Source of the DNA: Cellulophaga sp. HaHaR_3_176
GTDB lineage: Bacteria; Bacteroidota; Bacteroidia; Flavobacteriales; Flavobacteriaceae
Direction of reading: 5' to 3'
DNA: 64,000 nucleotides
NCBI RefSeq assembly: GCF_019021925.1
Contig: NZ_CP058990.1
Coordinates: 3,126,001 to 3,190,000 of the forward strand
A program made the position numbers and the translations under genes. Below are positions 17,891 through 27,208 of this stretch, piece by piece. Each line of letters opens with the position of its first letter. The first letter of the stretch is position 1. Below the pieces are notes generated by a model, which worked only from the letters and a program-made list of their open reading frames with translations, was not told the origin of the DNA and did not search any database.

Positions 17891-18250
17891 CTATTTTTTA
17901 TTCACTTTCTCGCCTAACTCAATCAATAAGTTTCCAAGTAGTTTTTTATCTAATTTTTCAGAATCTATTTGCTCTATTCTGTCTTCTAATTTTTCTTCAA
18001 GCTCAGTAACTCTGATGTTAATATCTGTAGAAACAGAGTCTATTGCAGTATTTAAATCTGTACGAACTTCTTCAATTAGCTCTTCTAAAACTTTTTTCTT
18101 ATCTAGAATATCTTTCTTAAGAGCCTCAAATTCAGAATTATATTCTTGTATATTTTCTCCAAAAATTAAATTTTTGATTAAATCTATTTTTGAGCTAGCT
18201 TCTTCGCTTTTCGCGTTTAAATCTATTACCGTCTTACCGTTTGTTGACAT
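17891..18250 (-). CDS. Coiled-coil protein, first gene of the GTPase operon
   Basis: 119 residues, soluble, very rich in Glu, Lys, Asp, Ile and Leu. Heptad-like spacing runs from about residue 38 to 105 (EFEALKKDILDKKKVLEELI, then VRTDLNTAIDSVSTDINIRV). The C-terminus DKKLLGNLLIELGEKVNKK also looks like an amphipathic helix. No catalytic motif. It lies 22 bp before the roadblock/longin-like gene and so probably forms part of the same complex, perhaps as a scaffold. Function unknown. Confidence 0.68.
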   Translation of the reverse strand: MSTNGKTVIDLNAKSEEASSKIDLIKNLIFGENIQEYNSEFEALKKDILDKKKVLEELIEEVRTDLNTAIDSVSTDINIRVTELEEKLEDRIEQIDSEKLDKKLLGNLLIELGEKVNKK

Positions 18251-18436
18251 ATGTAGAGATTTTAAATGTTATGTTCCCCCTTTTTCCTATTTATAAAACT
18301 GTGTTTGTGAATGATTTAACATAATACACACGAGCTCTAAGCAAGTTCACAAAATTAGTGAATTTAACCGAAACCACAATCAATAAAGGAATTAAGAGCT
18401 TTACAGAATTAAAAATCAGCTTTTTTAATTGCCTTT

Positions 18437-19873
18437 TTATGAAAGTTGCAACTCTTTTATTTTAAAATTACTTTTTTGAGATGTACATACTGGGCAGCAA
18501 TAATTGTCTGGTAATTGATCAAATAAAGTGCCTGCTTTTATTTCTGCACTCTCATCACCATAAACCTCATCATACACCGTATAACAAGATACACATTGGT
18601 AAACAGATCTTAATATATCTTCTGTTTTATTTTTAGGTGCTAAATCTTTTATTTCTATATGCCCCAGTTGCTCAAAGTATTTTTTACTTAACTCCATTAA
18701 CAAACCTGGTAACTCAATTTTATCTACATCATGCGCATAAGCCTCATATATATGCGTATTAGGATCAAAATTTTTAAAGTGAAGAACATTATATGTTGGG
18801 CGAATTGTAAAGTCTTTTACAATAGTCGGTGGTGTGTTTTTTTCGATTATTACTGACGAAAAATGTGATCTTTTTCCAGAGTCGTTACTTAATCCAAAAG
18901 TTAGCCCGTAAGTACTAATATCATTTTGATCAAAGCTTAAAACCAAAAATTTCTTTAATTCTAATGCTTCTGCATCATCAACAGGTAAATGCCAATTCAT
19001 TTCTAATTGTGAGTGACGAATATTAATTCCTCTTTGCCCTAAAAATTTTTCTAAATCTGGTCTACTTTGAGTTTTTATTCCTTTTACAATAAATGATTTC
19101 CACGGAGTAATACAAATTTTACCAATCCCATTATCTAAACAAAAGCCACAAAATTCTTTTAAAAAACTTAAATCATACCTATTATTCCTCCAATATAAGC
19201 CCAACCAATACTGATCTAACCCCATACGGTTCATACCTTCATAATATGGAAAGGTTAAGTATGGTACTTCAAGTTCTTTTTCAATAGTTTTATTATTGGT
19301 GTCTAAGTTTTTATTCAAAACAAAAAACAGCTCTTCTACGTCTTGAATATCTTCAAATATATTTTCAATAGCTTTTGATATTGTATTAATATCCCAACTA
19401 TAAATTAAAACTGGGTAATAAGCAGCCTTTTCCCAATGCGGTAATTTTACATTCAAATACCAATAATCTTCACTTTCAGATGCTATAAAGTTAAGATTAC
19501 CACTAAAAATTGGCACTAAACGCTGCTTTGAATCGGTGATGTTAATTTTTAAATTTGGTAAATAGTCAAAACCTTCTAAAATATATAAATAGGTAGATCC
19601 TTTTAACCAATACGTCATATCAAAAATATCAGCGCACACATAAGATGATACTATATTTTGATAAGGCCGCTCACTAATGATATCTGTATTAAATTTAGAG
19701 ATACTTTCTAACTGCTCTTCTTTTGCATTATTAAGCGGAAAAAGTAAATCTTGCCTAGATCCAAAGTAAACTTCCTTGAGTCCTGCAGCTTCAAGCATTG
19801 TAATAACATCTTTAAGCTCTCCTGGTGATGTTACTCCGCCTTTTAATAGTATTCTGTGTAAATCGTCATTCAT
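18437..19873 (-). CDS. Rubredoxin domain fused to a nitrite/sulfite-reductase-like scaffold
   Basis: 478 residues. The C-terminal 54 residues are a rubredoxin: Cys427-x2-Cys430 and Cys460-x2-Cys463 with the usual Tyr/Phe/Asp-rich core. The rest resembles the duplicated ferredoxin-like half domains of siroheme nitrite/sulfite reductases: GGVTSPGELKDVITMLEAAG followed by VYFGSRQDLLFP, and later LKEFCGFCLDNGIGKICITP with WKSFIVKGI. The C-x5-C and C-x3-C ligands for [4Fe-4S]-siroheme are not present, so it is probably not a nitrite reductase itself. It follows the fused nitrate reductase by 10 bp in the same operon, so an electron-donor or assembly role for that enzyme is the likely job. Confidence 0.75.
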   Translation of the reverse strand: MNDDLHRILLKGGVTSPGELKDVITMLEAAGLKEVYFGSRQDLLFPLNNAKEEQLESISKFNTDIISERPYQNIVSSYVCADIFDMTYWLKGSTYLYILEGFDYLPNLKINITDSKQRLVPIFSGNLNFIASESEDYWYLNVKLPHWEKAAYYPVLIYSWDINTISKAIENIFEDIQDVEELFFVLNKNLDTNNKTIEKELEVPYLTFPYYEGMNRMGLDQYWLGLYWRNNRYDLSFLKEFCGFCLDNGIGKICITPWKSFIVKGIKTQSRPDLEKFLGQRGINIRHSQLEMNWHLPVDDAEALELKKFLVLSFDQNDISTYGLTFGLSNDSGKRSHFSSVIIEKNTPPTIVKDFTIRPTYNVLHFKNFDPNTHIYEAYAHDVDKIELPGLLMELSKKYFEQLGHIEIKDLAPKNKTEDILRSVYQCVSCYTVYDEVYGDESAEIKAGTLFDQLPDNYCCPVCTSQKSNFKIKELQLS

Positions 19874-19883
19874 AATACTGCTA

Positions 19884-22800
19884 TTAATTCGTTAGCTGAA
19901 GTTGATTTTTTAATATCTCTTTAATTTCTGGTTTACAACTACCGCAACCTAAACCAGCACCTGTTTCTGAGCAAAGTTTTATAAAATCAGAGCAGCCAGC
20001 TTTTATAGCATCTTCAATATTACTATCGCCTACTTGACTGCAAGAACAAACTAGTTTACCCTTTAGAGGCACTGCACTAGATGCTCCACGAAGCAATTCG
20101 TTTCTTTTCTCAGAAAGCTCTATCTCTTCTTCTATTAATCGTTTAAATTCTGCAAATTCGTTTTTATCTCCCATTAAGATAGCACCTTTTAAAGTGTCAT
20201 CTTTTACGATACATTTTTTATAAAAACGCTTACTAACATCCATTAAAATAATCTCTTCATAGCTACTATCACCAGCAGGTGAGTTTACCATACCGATACT
20301 ACAAAGATCTAAGTTTTCGAACTTTAAAATATTCATTAATACCGATCCGCTATAAATACTACTAAAATCTCCTAAAATATAGTTTGCGGCAATATCAGCT
20401 TGTTGCTCTGCCGCTGAAGTAATACCGAAAAGAGCATTATTAAATTCTGCTATTTCACCCAAAGCAAAAATAGATGGGTTGCTCGTTTGTAAATATGAAT
20501 TTACAACCACACCACGCCTTGTTTTTAATTTAGTTTGCTTTGCTAATTCTATATTTGGCCTTGTACCAATAGCATAAACTATAGCATTACATTTTATTGT
20601 TTTACCAGTTTTAAGGTTTACCAATATAGTATGGTTGCTTGTTTTTTCTTCAAAAACAGTACTTACTTCATTATCAAAATATAAGTTGATTCCTCGTTCT
20701 AAAACATCTTGTGCTAATAACTTACTTGCCACATTATCTAACTGCCGTTCCATTAAACGAGGTGCTCGTTGAATAATGCTAATATTTACATTTATCTTTT
20801 TTAAAGCTGCTGCTAATTCTAAACCTAGAAGACCACCACCAACAATTACCACATGTTGCTCGTCATTTTTTAAACCAGTTTCTCCTAAATACTTTTTTAA
20901 CCTATCCGCATCACCACGCTCACGCATTGTGAAACGACCTGGCAATTTTATTTGCACATCACTAGGTACAAAAGCCCGACTACCTGTTGCCATAACCAAC
21001 AAATCAAAAGAATGTTCAACCCCATTAGAATCAATTACTTTTTTAGTATCATCTTCTATATTAGAAATTCCTATTCCTGGATGTAGAGTTACATCTAACT
21101 TTTCTAACTCTCCTTTTTTAAGCTTCTCAAGTGCTTCCCATGATAGTTCATCACTAACATATTCCGGCAACAAAACTCTGTTATAAAAAGGGTCTTTTTC
21201 TTTAGAAAAAACATGTAATTCATCTGTATCATTCTTCTCTCTATACGATTGTATGAAACGATAGGCTGCTGCACCTGCACCAATAACAACTACCTTTTGC
21301 TTTGGCTTTACATACTTTTTTACTTGTACCGCGCAGTATTTAAAATCAGGCTCTTTAGAAACGGGGTCTACAATATCATTCGTTAAATTATTAGCGCGTC
21401 CAAAATCGTTATTCAAAACTTTACCCCAATGCATAGGCAAGAAAACAACTTGCTCTCTAATATCGTAATTGATAGTTACTTTAACCTGAACTTCACCACG
21501 CCTACTTTGTATAACGGCAATATCGCCTTCTTTCAATTTTCTCAAATAAGCATCAACCTTATTCATTTCTAAATAAGGATCAGGAATATGCGTTAATAAG
21601 CGTTTTACTTTACCTGTTTTTGTACGTGTATGCCATTGATCGCGAACCCTACCTGTATTTAAAATTAAAGGGTAGTCAATATTTGTTTCTTCTGATTTAT
21701 TATACAATTCAGTTGGCGCATTAAAATGTGCTTTTGTATCTGGAGTATCAAAAACTAAATCGTTAAACAACCGTGGTGTACCTAAATGTGTGTTATGCGG
21801 AACTGGCCATTGAAAACTACCTTCATTTTTTAGCCTATCATAAGATAAACCTGAAATATCAATTTTAGTACCTTTTGTTAGCAAGCAATGTTCATCATAA
21901 ACTTCGCTAGCATTTTTATAATCAAAACCATTAAAGCCCATTGTTTGGGCAAAACGCCATAATATTTCTGCATCAGGTAATGCTTCACCCGGCGCATCTA
22001 TAACCTTTGGTAGGTAACTAATTCTACGTTCAGAATTTGTCATTGTACCTTCTTTTTCTAACCAACCTGCGGCAGGAAGCAAAAGATCAGCAAATTTTGA
22101 AGTTTCTGATTTATGCGATATCTCTTGCACAACAACAAAACTAGCTTTCTTCAAAGCTCTTTCTACCTTGTTTGCATTTGGCATACTCACAACTGGGTTT
22201 GTACAAATCACCCAAATTGCTTTTAGCTTACCTTCATCAAGAGCATCAAACATTTCAGTTGCTGTGTAGCCTGGCTTTTCTTGAATAGGTTTTCCTCCCC
22301 AAAAATCAGAAACTTCTTTTCTATGTACTGGGTTGTTTAAATCTTTATGAGCTGCCAATAAATTTGCCATTCCACCAACTTCTCTACCACCCATTGCATT
22401 TGGTTGCCCTGTTAAAGAAAAAGGGCCAGAGCCTGGCTTACCTATCTGTCCTGTTAATAATGATAAATTAAGTAATGAAACATTTTTAGAAACCCCAATG
22501 ACACTTTGGTTAAGTCCCATCGTCCACATACTAATAAAACCTTTTGCATTACCTATATACTGGGCTGCTTTTTTAATCTCATCAGCAGGAATACCACATT
22601 TTTCGGCCGCTTGGCGTATAGTTAATTGAAAAGCACTCTCTTTACATTCTTCAAAATTTACAGTATGCTTTTTAATGAAATTTTTATCAATTTTTTTCTT
22701 CTCAATCAATAAACGGGCAATTGCATTAAAAAGAATAACATCGGTACCTGGTAAAATTTGCAAATGCAAATCTGCAGAAGCACAAGTCTGTGTTTTTCGA

Positions 22801-23414
22801 GGATCTACAACGATAATTTTTACATTCGGATTTTCTTCTTTATGCTTTTCTAATCGTCTAAATAATATAGGGTGGCACCATGCTGGATTTGCACCTGCAA
22901 TTAAAAAACAATCAGCTAATTCTATATCAGCATACGCTATCGGAACTGAATCTTCTCCTACTGTTTTTTTATAACCAACAACGGCAGAACTCATACATAA
23001 ACGTGAGTTGGTATCTATATTATTACTCCCTATAAAACCTTTTATAATTTTATTCGCTAAATAATACTCTTCGGTTAAACATTGACCAGACACATAAAAA
23101 CCTACACTATCTGGGCCATGTTTATCTATTATACTTTTAAAAACGGCTGCTGCCCTTTCAAAAGCAGTATCCCAACTAACACGTTGCATCGGATGGTTTC
23201 TACTCCATCTCATTTCTGGATATAAAATACGATTAGTAGTATCTTGAGCTACGTAGTTTAAATTTTTACCTTTAGAACATAACATTCCTGTATTTACAGG
23301 GTAATTTTCATCACCTTCTACACTCAATACACCTTTAGCATCTTTTTCTACTATTATCCCACAGCCTACGCCGCAATAGGAACAAATAGTTTTATGTGTT
23401 GTGTTTTTTTGCAT
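19884..23414 (-). CDS. nasC: Assimilatory nitrate reductase, fused catalytic and NAD(P)H-oxidoreductase subunits
   Basis: 1176 residues from the ATG at 23414 (MQKNTTHKT). ATG 23453 and TTG 23465 are possible but less likely starts. Residues 1-705 are a molybdopterin oxidoreductase: [4Fe-4S] ligands Cys11, Cys14, Cys18 and Cys46, Cys140 in NSRLCMSSAVVGY as probable Mo ligand, and GQPNAMGGREVGG. From about 707 (VVVIGAGAAAYRF) follows a NasB/NirB-type FAD/NAD(P)H module, with a second Rossmann motif IVGGGLLGLELAAAL. The last 58 residues are a BFD-like [2Fe-2S] domain (CSCSQ, GLGCGSCKP). It reduces nitrate to nitrite in the cytoplasm. Fusion removes the need for a separate NasB. The promoter carries the TACGTA-N4-TACGTA site. 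Confidence 0.93.
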   Translation of the reverse strand: MQKNTTHKTICSYCGVGCGIIVEKDAKGVLSVEGDENYPVNTGMLCSKGKNLNYVAQDTTNRILYPEMRWSRNHPMQRVSWDTAFERAAAVFKSIIDKHGPDSVGFYVSGQCLTEEYYLANKIIKGFIGSNNIDTNSRLCMSSAVVGYKKTVGEDSVPIAYADIELADCFLIAGANPAWCHPILFRRLEKHKEENPNVKIIVVDPRKTQTCASADLHLQILPGTDVILFNAIARLLIEKKKIDKNFIKKHTVNFEECKESAFQLTIRQAAEKCGIPADEIKKAAQYIGNAKGFISMWTMGLNQSVIGVSKNVSLLNLSLLTGQIGKPGSGPFSLTGQPNAMGGREVGGMANLLAAHKDLNNPVHRKEVSDFWGGKPIQEKPGYTATEMFDALDEGKLKAIWVICTNPVVSMPNANKVERALKKASFVVVQEISHKSETSKFADLLLPAAGWLEKEGTMTNSERRISYLPKVIDAPGEALPDAEILWRFAQTMGFNGFDYKNASEVYDEHCLLTKGTKIDISGLSYDRLKNEGSFQWPVPHNTHLGTPRLFNDLVFDTPDTKAHFNAPTELYNKSEETNIDYPLILNTGRVRDQWHTRTKTGKVKRLLTHIPDPYLEMNKVDAYLRKLKEGDIAVIQSRRGEVQVKVTINYDIREQVVFLPMHWGKVLNNDFGRANNLTNDIVDPVSKEPDFKYCAVQVKKYVKPKQKVVVIGAGAAAYRFIQSYREKNDTDELHVFSKEKDPFYNRVLLPEYVSDELSWEALEKLKKGELEKLDVTLHPGIGISNIEDDTKKVIDSNGVEHSFDLLVMATGSRAFVPSDVQIKLPGRFTMRERGDADRLKKYLGETGLKNDEQHVVIVGGGLLGLELAAALKKINVNISIIQRAPRLMERQLDNVASKLLAQDVLERGINLYFDNEVSTVFEEKTSNHTILVNLKTGKTIKCNAIVYAIGTRPNIELAKQTKLKTRRGVVVNSYLQTSNPSIFALGEIAEFNNALFGITSAAEQQADIAANYILGDFSSIYSGSVLMNILKFENLDLCSIGMVNSPAGDSSYEEIILMDVSKRFYKKCIVKDDTLKGAILMGDKNEFAEFKRLIEEEIELSEKRNELLRGASSAVPLKGKLVCSCSQVGDSNIEDAIKAGCSDFIKLCSETGAGLGCGSCKPEIKEILKNQLQLTN

Positions 23415-23462
23415 GATTTTAAATCTAGATGCAAATGCACCATAATTATTCATCGAAAGGTA

Positions 23463-23485
23463 CAAAAAATACGTATAAATACGTA
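23463..23485 (-). promoter_or_regulatory. TACGTA-N4-TACGTA operator upstream of the nitrate reductase
   Basis: TACGTATAAATACGTA at 23470-23485, identical to the copy before narK. On the minus strand it runs into TATTTTTTG, which is one base longer than the -7 consensus TAnnTTTG. It lies 56-71 bp before the nasC start codon. Confidence 0.7.
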
Positions 23486-23582
23486 GTGTTGATTTGACAA
23501 TAATACAGCAAAGGTTTTAGCGTATTAATAATTAACCAATCTAAAAATAGCTATATCAATGCCATATAAAGCAGATATAATT

Positions 23583-24458
23583 TCATGAAATAGTATTCCT
23601 ATACTTCCGTGGAGACATTCCCATATTACGTTTAAAATACTTTACAAAGTAAGAATCATCTTCAAAACCCAACCGAAACGCAACTTCATTTATGTGAAGG
23701 CTCGTGAATTTCAATAATCGCTTAGCTTCTAGCATTACTCGCTCTTTAATAAGTTCTGAAGGAACTTTGCTTACTAATTGCTTTGTTATAGCTGTTAGTG
23801 TTTTAGAAGACGTATTTAATAATTTTGCATAATCGTTTACAGACAACCCATTTGTGAAATTCACCTCAATAAGATCTTTAAAACTAAATAGTTGTCTTGT
23901 ATAATCATTGTTAATTTCTAATTTTCTACTCGTATCAGAATAATGTGTTCGTTCTATATTTATTAAAAGAGATTTCAATAAAAAGCGAATCATATCTTCA
24001 TGCCCAAAACTGAACCTATTAGGTAACTCATTTTTTATTAATTTAATATGGTCCTCTACTGTTTTAACTGTAGTAGCATCTATCACATAGCAAGGGTTGT
24101 CTTCTATATTAAATATGCTGTATTTTAAAAAAATATCAACATCATAATGCATAAAAAAACTTTCATTGAAATGAATTAAATAGCCCTCCACTTCTAGGTT
24201 TTCATCAAAAGAATGAACTTGGTCTTTATTAATAAAGAGTATTAAGTTTTTTTCAATAGTATACGAGTTGAAATCTACTGTATGGTTACCTCCTTTATTA
24301 AAAAACCATATTATTTGATAATAACTATGCGAGTGTGCAATAGCTGCTTTATTTGGATTCTTTATTCGATATGCTTTTAAATCATATACCTGAAACTGCA
24401 ATTTATCAGGGTGTGATTTGTGTAGGTGATATTGTTCTATTTTTTGAGAATCTTTCAA
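23583..24458 (-). CDS. AraC family transcriptional regulator
   Basis: 291 residues. The N-terminal part has a cupin-like sensor (IAHSHSYYQIIWFFNKGGNH, then HFNESFF). The C-terminal part, about 190-291, is the double HTH of AraC/XylS: NGLSVNDYAKLLNTSSKTL and the signature HINEVAFRLGFEDDSYFVKY followed by FKRNMGMSPRKYR. It overlaps the upstream amine oxidase gene by 4 bp (ATGA), so the two are one transcript. It probably senses a small molecule linked to that enzyme. DNA target unknown. Confidence 0.9.
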   Translation of the reverse strand: MKDSQKIEQYHLHKSHPDKLQFQVYDLKAYRIKNPNKAAIAHSHSYYQIIWFFNKGGNHTVDFNSYTIEKNLILFINKDQVHSFDENLEVEGYLIHFNESFFMHYDVDIFLKYSIFNIEDNPCYVIDATTVKTVEDHIKLIKNELPNRFSFGHEDMIRFLLKSLLINIERTHYSDTSRKLEINNDYTRQLFSFKDLIEVNFTNGLSVNDYAKLLNTSSKTLTAITKQLVSKVPSELIKERVMLEAKRLLKFTSLHINEVAFRLGFEDDSYFVKYFKRNMGMSPRKYRNTIS

Positions 24459-25501
24459 ATGCTCTTTAGTTTTTTGGCTGCTAATTTTCCACTATAAATT
24501 GCCCCATCCATATAACCTCCATGAACAGGAGAAGTTTCGGCACCTGAAAATAAGACTTTACCATTTAGGTAATAGTCGCTAAACATAGGATTTCCATACG
24601 ACGGACTCATATATATTGACTTTATATTATCAGATGAAGTATTTTTATCTTGCGACCAATCTTTTTCGTCATAAGAGGTGTACTCCATAATTTCTTCTCC
24701 TAAATACTTAGTCAAGTATTCAAGAATTTTCGTTTTTCTATCTTCACTACTCAAATCACGCAATGCTTCATTTACAAAGCCCATTAAACCAAACTCGCTG
24801 TTTTTGATATTAGAATGATCATACAACTCCGTCACAGCACCTACTTGCCCTATAATAGTGCCTGATAAATTTTTATCTTTCCAAAATGGATTTCTAAATT
24901 TTAAACCCACTTTAATTGCATTACTCATCCACGTATGCGTATTTTTCATTATCTCCGTTAAATTATTAGGTAATTCTGGAGTAAAATTTATAAGTGTTGC
25001 TATACGCGGTGGTATAGTTATAATTACTTTGTCTGCTTTATAAATACCATTACTAGTTGTTATTTTCACACCATCATTAATATCTTCAATGGCTAACACA
25101 GTAGTATTAGTTTTAATTTGATTATTAAAAGGAGCAGCTAGTTCATTAATTAAAGTAACAGAACCGCCTGCAACCCTATAGGCTGAAGGAGCATTAGGGT
25201 CATTTTGAAAATAATGCTCAGGAGCCATTGTGCTATATACTAAAACACTACGACCTTTAGAATATTGAGGGAATTTTTCAACCTTTAACTCCCTCAACAT
25301 TGCAGCCACATTTGTGTGATGATTTTGAAACCATGTAGCTCCAAAATCTATCTGATTATTTGTTAAAATTCTACCTCCAATTTTAGCTCTAGCATCTAAA
25401 ACCATAAAATCTCTTTCTCCTGATTTATTCAATTGAAAAGCAGTTGTAAGACCTGATAGACCTGCGCCTATAATAATATATTTAGTAGTTAAAGAGATCA
25501 T
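24455..25501 (-). CDS. Flavin-dependent amine oxidase
   Basis: 348 residues, shorter than most monoamine oxidases (about 450). FAD motif YIIIGAGLSGLTTAFQL at residue 9, then DARAKIGGRI, and the C-terminal FAD-contacting VLFSGAETSPVHGGYMDGAI. It oxidises a primary or secondary amine to an imine with O2 or another acceptor. No signal peptide, so cytoplasmic. It is translationally coupled to an AraC regulator and sits between nitrate genes. Its promoter holds a degenerate TACGTA pair, so it could supply ammonium under the same control. That link is inference. Confidence 0.85.
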   Translation of the reverse strand: MISLTTKYIIIGAGLSGLTTAFQLNKSGERDFMVLDARAKIGGRILTNNQIDFGATWFQNHHTNVAAMLRELKVEKFPQYSKGRSVLVYSTMAPEHYFQNDPNAPSAYRVAGGSVTLINELAAPFNNQIKTNTTVLAIEDINDGVKITTSNGIYKADKVIITIPPRIATLINFTPELPNNLTEIMKNTHTWMSNAIKVGLKFRNPFWKDKNLSGTIIGQVGAVTELYDHSNIKNSEFGLMGFVNEALRDLSSEDRKTKILEYLTKYLGEEIMEYTSYDEKDWSQDKNTSSDNIKSIYMSPSYGNPMFSDYYLNGKVLFSGAETSPVHGGYMDGAIYSGKLAAKKLKSI

Positions 25502-25526
25502 TTATTGTTTATTTAATTTTTAAAGC

Positions 25527-25543
25527 TACGTAATTGAAACGTA
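25527..25543 (-). promoter_or_regulatory. Degenerate TACGTA repeat upstream of the amine oxidase
   Basis: TACGTA at 25527-25532 and AACGTA at 25538-25543, start-to-start 11 bp rather than 10. On the minus strand the first runs into TAGCTTTA, one base off the -7 consensus TAnnTTTG. Weak compared with the nitrate promoters. Confidence 0.35.
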
Positions 25544-25584
25544 TTTGAAAAGGTATAATTATTCAAAAAACAGACTTGTCTGTT

Positions 25585-26334
25585 TTAATTCCTACCAGAC
25601 ATTACACCACCATCTGTATCCCAAATTGCACCTGTTACCCATGATGCATTATCAGATAATAAAAAATGAATTGTTTCGGCGATATCCTCAGGCTGGCCTA
25701 TTCTTCCTATAGGATGAAAAGCATTAAATCCTTTCAATCCTTCTTTTGCCTTTTCATTATCACCAAAGACAGCATCATAAACTGGCGTTTCTACCACTGC
25801 AGGAGAAACGGCATTTACTCTAATTTTATGATCAGCCAATTCCATCGCCAAATTCTGTGTTAGAGAATGCAAACCCGCCTTTTGCATAGAATATACTGAA
25901 GATGGTGTTGCTTTGATTGCTTGCTTTGCCCACATAGAGCCCACATTTACTATTGAACCACCACCTGTAGCTCCCATTTTTTTTGCAACAGTTTGCGTTA
26001 TAAAAAAGAAACCTCGGTTTAAATCTTGATAAGAATCATAATCTTCAACTGTGTGATCTAAAAAAGGTTTCGGACCAAAAATCCCTGATGCATTGACTAG
26101 GTAATCTAAATTGTCCCAACTATCAATTTCAGTATTTAATTTTTGCACCTCTTCTGTATTTGTAATATCAATTTTATGACAATACAAATTTTCAGAAACC
26201 TCATTTTTAAATGCATTAAGCTTGTTTTGGTTTGTACCTACAATATGCACCTCAGCACCTTCACTCAAAAGTTTTTTTGCTGTCGCTTTTCCAATACCAC
26301 TACTACCACCTATAATTAATGCTTTCTTCTTCAT
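25585..26334 (-). CDS. Short-chain dehydrogenase/reductase
   Basis: 249 residues from the ATG at 26334 ([17 protein letters not shown]). The in-frame start 16 codons earlier adds an unlikely basic leader. NAD(P) motif [11 protein letters not shown] at about 9-19, NASG motif (LVNASGIFG), catalytic Ser in NVGSMWAK, Tyr and Lys in [10 protein letters not shown] (YxxxK), and a C-terminal DTDGGVMSG. Classical SDR. The substrate is unknown. It is separated by 83 bp from the amine oxidase on the same strand. Confidence 0.9.
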   Translation of the reverse strand: MKKKALIIGGSSGIGKATAKKLLSEGAEVHIVGTNQNKLNAFKNEVSENLYCHKIDITNTEEVQKLNTEIDSWDNLDYLVNASGIFGPKPFLDHTVEDYDSYQDLNRGFFFITQTVAKKMGATGGGSIVNVGSMWAKQAIKATPSSVYSMQKAGLHSLTQNLAMELADHKIRVNAVSPAVVETPVYDAVFGDNEKAKEGLKGFNAFHPIGRIGQPEDIAETIHFLLSDNASWVTGAIWDTDGGVMSGRN

Positions 26335-26447
26335 CTTTTTAATTTTATTGTTTAATAATTTAGAAACAAAATTATACATCACTTACAACCTTATATGGTA
26401 GGTAATAGAGATAAAATGGTACTTTTAGGAAGTAAAACTTTTTTTAA

Positions 26448-27203
26448 ATGGATAAACCAACAACTATTAAAGAAGTATTAGTTGAACTCGATATTATTAT
26501 TGTAGAATGCATAGATAAAAATAGTAGATTGGGTCTTTTTGCTTATTTGTATAGAAGAACCACTGCCGAAATTTTAAAAGAAGTAGAACGTGGTAGTTTT
26601 GAAAATAATAAGCAATTACAAAAAATGGATGTTGCTTTTGCTAATCTTTATATTGATGCTTATAAAGACTATAAAATGGGTAAAAAAGTTAGTGAATCTT
26701 GGTTATTTTCATTCGAAAATTCAGGCACAGAGCTAACTGTTATACAACATATTATGCTAGGTGTTAATGCTCATATAAATCTAGATTTAGGAATTGCTAC
26801 TGCTGCAACCATGAAAGGAAAAGAACTTACACTTATTGAGAATGATTTTAATAAAGTTAATGACATTCTTTTTAATATTACTAATGAAATGCAAGATAGG
26901 TTAAGCCGTGTTTCTCCAATGCTTTTTCTTTTAGATTTGCTAGGTGAAAATAATGATGAAAAAGTAATAGATTTTAGTATGCGTAAAGCCAGGGAACAAT
27001 CTTGGAACAGTACCAACCTTTTATGGGCGTTAGACGAAAGTCAAAAACCACAAGCAATAGAAAAAATTGATTTTCTTGTTTTAGAATTGGCTAAATTTAT
27101 AAAAGACCCTAAATCAAAATTTATAACTTACCTATTAAAAGGAATTAGGGCTTTTGAAGAGAAAAATGTAGCTAAAATAATTGCTAAGCTACAGGCAGAT
27201 TAA
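26448..27203 (+). CDS. DUF5995 family protein
   Basis: 251 residues, all-helical and soluble. The conserved segments are RLGLFAYLYRRTTAEIL near residue 28, then the FENNKQLQKMDVAFANLYIDA region, and the strongly conserved QHIMLGVNAHINLDLGIA near residue 105. These match DUF5995, a Bacteroidetes/Actinobacteria family of unknown function. It is divergent from the SDR and converges with the narL-type gene 5 bp away. It is not clearly part of the nitrate unit. Confidence 0.75.
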   Translation: MDKPTTIKEVLVELDIIIVECIDKNSRLGLFAYLYRRTTAEILKEVERGSFENNKQLQKMDVAFANLYIDAYKDYKMGKKVSESWLFSFENSGTELTVIQHIMLGVNAHINLDLGIATAATMKGKELTLIENDFNKVNDILFNITNEMQDRLSRVSPMLFLLDLLGENNDEKVIDFSMRKAREQSWNSTNLLWALDESQKPQAIEKIDFLVLELAKFIKDPKSKFITYLLKGIRAFEEKNVAKIIAKLQAD

Positions 27204-27208
27204 ATTTT

